15,861 nucleotides of DNA, taken from positions 1-15,861 of the forward strand of contig URMA01000071.1 in NCBI GenBank assembly GCA_900548875.1. Direction: 5' to 3'. Below, piece by piece: positions 12,829 to 15,861 of the stretch; position 1 is the stretch's first letter, and each line of letters opens with the position of its first letter. This stretch comes from an uncultured Porphyromonadaceae bacterium. Its GTDB lineage: Bacteria > Bacteroidota > Bacteroidia > Bacteroidales > Muribaculaceae. The position numbers and the translations under genes were made by a program. A model generated the notes under the pieces. That model did no database searches, was not told where the DNA came from, and saw nothing but the letters and a program-made list of their open reading frames with translations.

Positions 12829-13254
12829 ATGACAAGAGAAGCTATCAAGAGGTTAGAAGCCCACAATATCCGCCCGTCGGCACAGCGGATTTCCATCATG
12901 GAATATCTGCTTACCCACAGAACGCATCCCACTGTGGACACCATCTATAACGATCTTGTCGAGAAAATGCCGACTCTCTCCAAGACGACCATCTACAACA
13001 CGCTGAAGCTGCTGGAAGAACAAAAGGCCATCATGGAGCTGACCATCGACAAAAAGACAGCCCATTACGACGGCACGACGATGCCCCATTCGCACTTCAT
13101 GTGCAAGAAATGCGGAAAAATCGTCGACATTCCACTTCCGGATATGGTCTGTGAACAAAATAACTGCGACTTTGTTGTAGATGAAGCGGAGGTTTACTAC
13201 CGCGGCTACTGCAAAGATTGCATGGAATCAGACAACAGTAGAACAATATATTAA
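12829..13254 (+). CDS. perR: Fur-family peroxide-responsive repressor (PerR)
   Basis: PerR represses peroxide-defence genes and is inactivated when H2O2 oxidises its iron-ligand histidines. The 141-residue protein has the Fur winged-helix domain (about 1-78, recognition helix near SKTTIYNTLKLLEE, 51-64) and a C-terminal dimerisation domain. Residues equivalent to the B. subtilis PerR regulatory metal site are all present: H33, D81, H87, H89 and D100. The last is Asp as in PerR, where Fur proteins usually carry Glu. The structural zinc site is C92/C95 and C128/C131. These assignments are by eye. The gene is followed after 34 nt by a rubrerythrin, a classical PerR target, which supports PerR over Fur or Zur. 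A promoter and possible operators precede it. Confidence 0.88.
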   Translation: MTREAIKRLEAHNIRPSAQRISIMEYLLTHRTHPTVDTIYNDLVEKMPTLSKTTIYNTLKLLEEQKAIMELTIDKKTAHYDGTTMPHSHFMCKKCGKIVDIPLPDMVCEQNNCDFVVDEAEVYYRGYCKDCMESDNSRTIY

Positions 13255-13288
13255 CAAAAAATACTAACAAATTAAATCCTTAAGAATT

Positions 13289-13840
13289 ATGGCAAAGAAA
13301 TTTATCTGCACAGTTTGCGGTTATGTTTATGAAGGTGATGCAGCTCCGGAAAAATGCCCACAATGCGGTGTTCCAGCAAGCAAGTTCAAAGAATTGGTTG
13401 AATCTGAAGCTCTTCAGTTTGTAACTGAACACGTTATCGGTGTTGCTAAGGGTTGCGACGAAGAAATGATCAAAGACCTCAACGCTCACTTCAACGGCGA
13501 ATGTTCAGAAGTTGGTATGTACCTGGCAATGTCTCGTCAGGCTGACCGCGAAGGTTATCCTGAAATCGCTGAAGCTTTCAAGCGCTACGCTTGGGAAGAA
13601 GCTGAACACGCTTCGAAGTTTGCTGAATTGCTCGGCGACATGGTTTGGGACACTAAGACAAACCTCGAAAAACGTATGGCTGCTGAAGCAGGTGCCAACG
13701 CTGACAAGATGCGTATCGCTAAACGTGCTAAAGAATTGAACTTGGACGCTATCCACGATACAGTTCACGAAATGGCTAAAGACGAAGCTCGTCACGGACA
13801 AGGTTTCGAAGGTCTTTACAACCGTTTCTTCAAGAAATAA
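13289..13840 (+). CDS. Reverse rubrerythrin (rubredoxin domain first)
   Basis: Rubrerythrins reduce H2O2 to water at a non-haem diiron centre, with electrons entering through the rubredoxin iron; they protect anaerobes in the cytosol. Here the rubredoxin domain is N-terminal (C7/C10 and C23/C26 in CTVCGY and CPQCG), the order of reverse rubrerythrins. The ferritin-like four-helix domain follows (about 40-183), with EAEH (ExxH, E104/H107) and EARH (E166/H169) plus helices holding E71/E74 and E161. Length (183) and start (MAKKFICTVCG) are typical. Codon use is strongly biased to GCT, GGT, GAA and CGT, like rpsA and unlike neighbours, which suggests very high expression. It is second in an operon with perR and is closed by a bidirectional terminator. 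Confidence 0.93.
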   Translation: MAKKFICTVCGYVYEGDAAPEKCPQCGVPASKFKELVESEALQFVTEHVIGVAKGCDEEMIKDLNAHFNGECSEVGMYLAMSRQADREGYPEIAEAFKRYAWEEAEHASKFAELLGDMVWDTKTNLEKRMAAEAGANADKMRIAKRAKELNLDAIHDTVHEMAKDEARHGQGFEGLYNRFFKK

Positions 13841-13850
13841 TCATCCTCGA

Positions 13851-13897
13851 AAAAACGAAGAGCCCCGATTGCGCAACGCAGCCGGGGCTTTTTATTT
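13851..13897. terminator. Bidirectional terminator between rbr and ogt
   Basis: The stem agccccg/cggggct (13861-13867 with 13883-13889) extends outward by A-T pairs and inward by a second short stem (tgcg/cgca). On the plus strand it runs into ctttttatttt; on the minus strand it is followed by cttcgttttttcg. It can thus serve both the rubrerythrin gene and the convergent ogt operon, whose stops lie 21 bp and 15 bp away. Confidence 0.88.
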
Positions 13898-13912
13898 TAT
13901 ATGGGAAAGTCA

Positions 13913-14401
13913 TCACCGGCTTTGTTCCAGCGCGAGAAGAAAGCGCTTGCGGTCGAGGCCGCAGGAAAAACCGGTCAGACTGCCGTCGGCACCTACAACT
14001 CGATGGCAGGGCACCACTATCGGCAAGGGATTCCGCCCGCAGGCCGCTCCTACGGCACGCACGGCTTTCGGCCGGCCAATCATGCGGGCAATCTGCCCGT
14101 AGGTACGTGTTTCTCCATAAGGAATAGTCTGCAACGCCTTCCACACCGCCTGCTGAAAAGGAGTTCCCTCCATCCGCAACAGCAACCGGGAAAAGTCGGG
14201 CCGACCGCCCCGGAAATAATCGTCGAGCAAAACCCGCACCTGTGAAAGCAGTCCACTTTCCCCCTGCTCTTCACACTCCACAGGCGGAGCGAAGCCCACA
14301 TAGGCAAGCGCATGGTCCTTTTCCAAAACATAAATTTTTCCGATAGGGGAAGCACAACACAACATTTTCATATCCTTCGGTCCGAATTTTTTTACAGACA
14401 T
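13913..14401 (-). CDS. ogt: Methylated-DNA--protein-cysteine methyltransferase
   Basis: This suicide repair protein moves methyl groups from O6-methylguanine (and O4-methylthymine) to its own cysteine. The 162-residue product has the usual two-domain plan: a variable N-terminal part (1-76) and the active-site domain with TPFQQAVWKALQTIPYGETRTYGQIA (80-105 by position, helix-turn-helix region), VGAACGRNP (117-125), the catalytic PCHRVV (131-136, C132) and GSLTGFSCGLDRKRFLL (140-156). The Cys in the last motif replaces the more usual Gly or Trp. The start at 14401 leaves 5 nt after the ABC ATPase stop, so it is cotranscribed with the metal transporter genes; M11 or M13 are later alternative starts. 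There is no AraC-like Ada domain, so no adaptive regulator is fused to it. Confidence 0.95.
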   Translation of the reverse strand: MSVKKFGPKDMKMLCCASPIGKIYVLEKDHALAYVGFAPPVECEEQGESGLLSQVRVLLDDYFRGGRPDFSRLLLRMEGTPFQQAVWKALQTIPYGETRTYGQIARMIGRPKAVRAVGAACGRNPLPIVVPCHRVVGADGSLTGFSCGLDRKRFLLALEQSR

Positions 14402-14406
14402 CTACC

Positions 14407-15114
14407 CTACTCGCATTCCGTTTTCATATAATGGTGCGCCGCATGGCATTCATGCAGCGTATGATCCACCACCCAGTGGCGGTTCGACATTTCGGAAATC
14501 ACGTTCATTTCATGCGAAACGAGCAATACGGTAGCCGACTTCGCGATATCTTCCACTATACGATAGATCTGCTCTACGAAATGGCGGTCTACATACGAAA
14601 GCGGCTCGTCGAGCACCACGATTTCAGGGTCAGAAATCACGGCACGCCCCAGCAACGTGCGTTGCAGCTGACCGCCGGAAAGTGTTCCGATGGGCTGACG
14701 GCGCAACTGCTCGATGCCCATCGTCTGCAATGTCGTCTCGATTTTAGCCTGAACATCCGCCGTGTAGCGTCCATGCCAGTTCTTGCGAATGCCGAACAGT
14801 CCGGAAGCCACCACTTCCTCCACCGAAATGGGGAAACGGCTGTCGATATTGCTTTTCTGCGGCAGATAGCCGAAACGCAAACGATCAGTTTCCACACCGC
14901 CTGAATAATAGCTGACACGTCCTTCCGTCGGCACCACCAGCCGCAGCAGCGTTTTCAGCAACGTACTTTTTCCGCCGCCGTTCGGACCGGTAATCGCCAC
15001 AAAGTCGCCCTTTGCCACCTCAAGCGAAATATTGTCGAGCACCCTGCCGTTTCCGTAGTCCATTGAGAGATGCTCGCCGCGAATCAATATGTCATTTTGT
15101 GAGAGCATCGGCAA
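14407..15114 (-). CDS. Metal ABC transporter ATPase (ZnuC/MntB type)
   Basis: This is the cytosolic ATPase of a zinc, manganese or iron uptake system. In 235 residues all ABC motifs are present: Walker A GPNGGGKST (43-51), Q-loop Q86, signature LSGGQ (145-149), Walker B IVVLDE (165-170), a D-loop (SYVD) and the switch H201. The best match by eye is to the metal-type subfamily (GPNGGGKSTLLKTLL, GYLPQ, FPISVEEVV). The last 25 residues are rich in His and Cys (H213, H218, H221, H224, H227, H228 with C223 and C234), a possible metal-binding tail. The start at 15114 overlaps the binding-protein gene by 23 nt, implying translational coupling. No permease gene follows; ogt does instead. Confidence 0.92.
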   Translation of the reverse strand: MPMLSQNDILIRGEHLSMDYGNGRVLDNISLEVAKGDFVAITGPNGGGKSTLLKTLLRLVVPTEGRVSYYSGGVETDRLRFGYLPQKSNIDSRFPISVEEVVASGLFGIRKNWHGRYTADVQAKIETTLQTMGIEQLRRQPIGTLSGGQLQRTLLGRAVISDPEIVVLDEPLSYVDRHFVEQIYRIVEDIAKSATVLLVSHEMNVISEMSNRHWVVDHTLHECHAAHHYMKTECE

Positions 15115-15861
15115 TATGGCGCATTTCTTTCTCCCAGTTGTAACCGAGAGGATTAATTTCTACTAATTTCGTCCCCAACTGCTTGTTGATCGTTTCCACC
15201 TGCGACGTGCCGGTTTCCTTCTGATAGAGGAACACACGTGCACCCCGCTTTTTCGCATAGCTCACACGCTCTTCCAGATGCTTGATGGGAGCTTCCTTGC
15301 CATTGTATTCCATGCTTATTTGCTCCAGCCCGTAGTCGCGGGCAAAATAGCTCAACGCCGGATGCCATACGACAAATGCCGAGCCCCGCAGGCTGTCAAG
15401 CTGCGTGGCAAACTGTTCGTGCAAGCCTGCCAGCTCCTTGTCGAAACGAAGATAGTTTTCCTTATAGTAAGCCTCGTTTTTCGGGTCGAGCGCCACCACG
15501 GCATCATACATGTTGCGGACAATCACCCGTACATTGGGGACAGAGGTCCACACGTGAGGGTCGACTTCCGGTTGACCATGGTGTGCATGGCCTTCGTCGA
15601 CAAAAAAGTCCAGACCATCGGACGTGTCAAACATTCGGATGGTCGGGTTAAACTGCTTTATCTTTCCCTTAATGGCCGATTCAAAACCGAGATTGCCCAT
15701 AAAGAAGTAGGCCGTACTTTTTTCCAGCAGCATCATGCTCGACATGGCCGGGTCGTAGTTTTCCGGGCTGCTTCCTTTGGAAAGCATGCAAGTCACATTA
15801 AACTTGTCGCCGGTAATCTTTTCCAAAAAATATTTCTGTGGCAGGATACTCACCGTTATGG
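15092..15861 (-). CDS. Metal ABC transporter substrate-binding protein (ZnuA/TroA type), N-terminus outside window
   Basis: This periplasmic protein or lipoprotein delivers zinc or manganese to the ABC permease. The frame continues past the right edge; the codon at 15853-15851 is an internal GTG (valine), not the start, since the frame reads ITVSILPQKYF from the edge. Signal peptide and first strand are missing; 255 residues remain. Family features are SILPQKYFLEKI, GSSPENYDP, the short His-rich loop DEGHAHHGQ, the DPHVW ligand motif and VVWHPALSYFARDYGL with the next ligand histidine. The long backbone helix (about 110-150) is typical. Near the C-terminus the motif reads INPLGYNW, with Asn where ZnuA and TroA often have the fourth ligand Asp. 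It precedes the ATPase with a 23-nt overlap. Confidence 0.9.
   Translation of the reverse strand, partial: ITVSILPQKYFLEKITGDKFNVTCMLSKGSSPENYDPAMSSMMLLEKSTAYFFMGNLGFESAIKGKIKQFNPTIRMFDTSDGLDFFVDEGHAHHGQPEVDPHVWTSVPNVRVIVRNMYDAVVALDPKNEAYYKENYLRFDKELAGLHEQFATQLDSLRGSAFVVWHPALSYFARDYGLEQISMEYNGKEAPIKHLEERVSYAKKRGARVFLYQKETGTSQVETINKQLGTKLVEINPLGYNWEKEMRHIADALTK

Noticed and set aside
12066..12944. A 292-codon minus-strand frame across the muramidase and start of perR
   Set aside because: It overlaps two well-supported plus-strand genes and their promoter and has no family features.
15851..15853. Apparent start codon of the metal-binding protein at 15853
   Set aside because: The codon is GTG inside the conserved stretch TVSILPQKYF; the frame is still open at the window edge, so the true start lies outside.

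Overview
The window looks like chromosomal core-type DNA from a member of the Bacteroidales (Bacteroidota), in the broad neighbourhood of Bacteroides or Parabacteroides. This rests on several things. Promoter candidates fit the TAnnTTTG (-7) pattern of that phylum and leaders are AT-rich with little Shine-Dalgarno signal. Gene families include a 593-residue S1 with a Lys/Ala tail, an OmpH-like lipoprotein, a DUF1847 protein and a reverse rubrerythrin next to a PerR. No rRNA, tRNA, integrase, transposase or CRISPR array was seen. The species cannot be fixed from the sequence alone.

Layout, left to right. 1-554: the C-terminal half of acetate kinase (ackA), closed by a strong intrinsic terminator. 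661-1350: mtgA, a monofunctional peptidoglycan glycosyltransferase, with its own terminator. 1351-1877: a 527-bp gene-free convergent region with two heptamer (NGTAAAC) arrays, a hairpin-forming element, GGTTA-rich DNA and the rpsA terminator. 1878-3659 (-): rpsA. 3795-5579 (-): three genes of unknown function encoding membrane-anchored proteins that share a diverged Sel1/TPR-like domain; two are tandem paralogs. 5742-7178 (-): a Cof-type HAD phosphatase and a cysteine-rich DUF1847 protein in one operon, divergent from a ThiF/MoeB/HesA-type E1-like enzyme (7302-8030, +) that ends 3 bp from the end of hflX (8034-9257, -). 9460-10251 (-): an OmpH/Skp-like probable lipoprotein preceded by a 56-residue membrane protein with a GTG start, easily missed. 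10400-11869 (+): a PepD-type dipeptidase. 11958-12695 (+): a secreted DUF3380-type N-acetylmuramidase. 12829-13840 (+): perR and a reverse rubrerythrin, a compact peroxide-defence unit with possible operator palindromes around the promoter. 13913-15861 (-): a metal (Zn/Mn-type) ABC binding protein (cut by the window edge), its ATPase and an O6-methylguanine-DNA methyltransferase in one operon.

Functional themes are acetate fermentation, cell-wall synthesis and turnover (mtgA, muramidase, OmpH-like chaperone), translation and ribosome rescue (rpsA, hflX), peroxide/oxygen defence, metal uptake and alkylation repair.

The most unusual content is non-coding and small. Four intergenic arrays of a 7-bp unit (C/T/A)GTAAAC all point the same way. 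Three of them lie directly beyond, or form part of, minus-strand intrinsic terminators; in one case array units supply an arm of the terminator hairpin. Other points of interest are the three-gene Sel1-like membrane cluster, the missed 56-residue protein, a possibly leaderless hflX transcript and the PerR operator candidates. All statements come from reading the sequence by eye; no database search was run.
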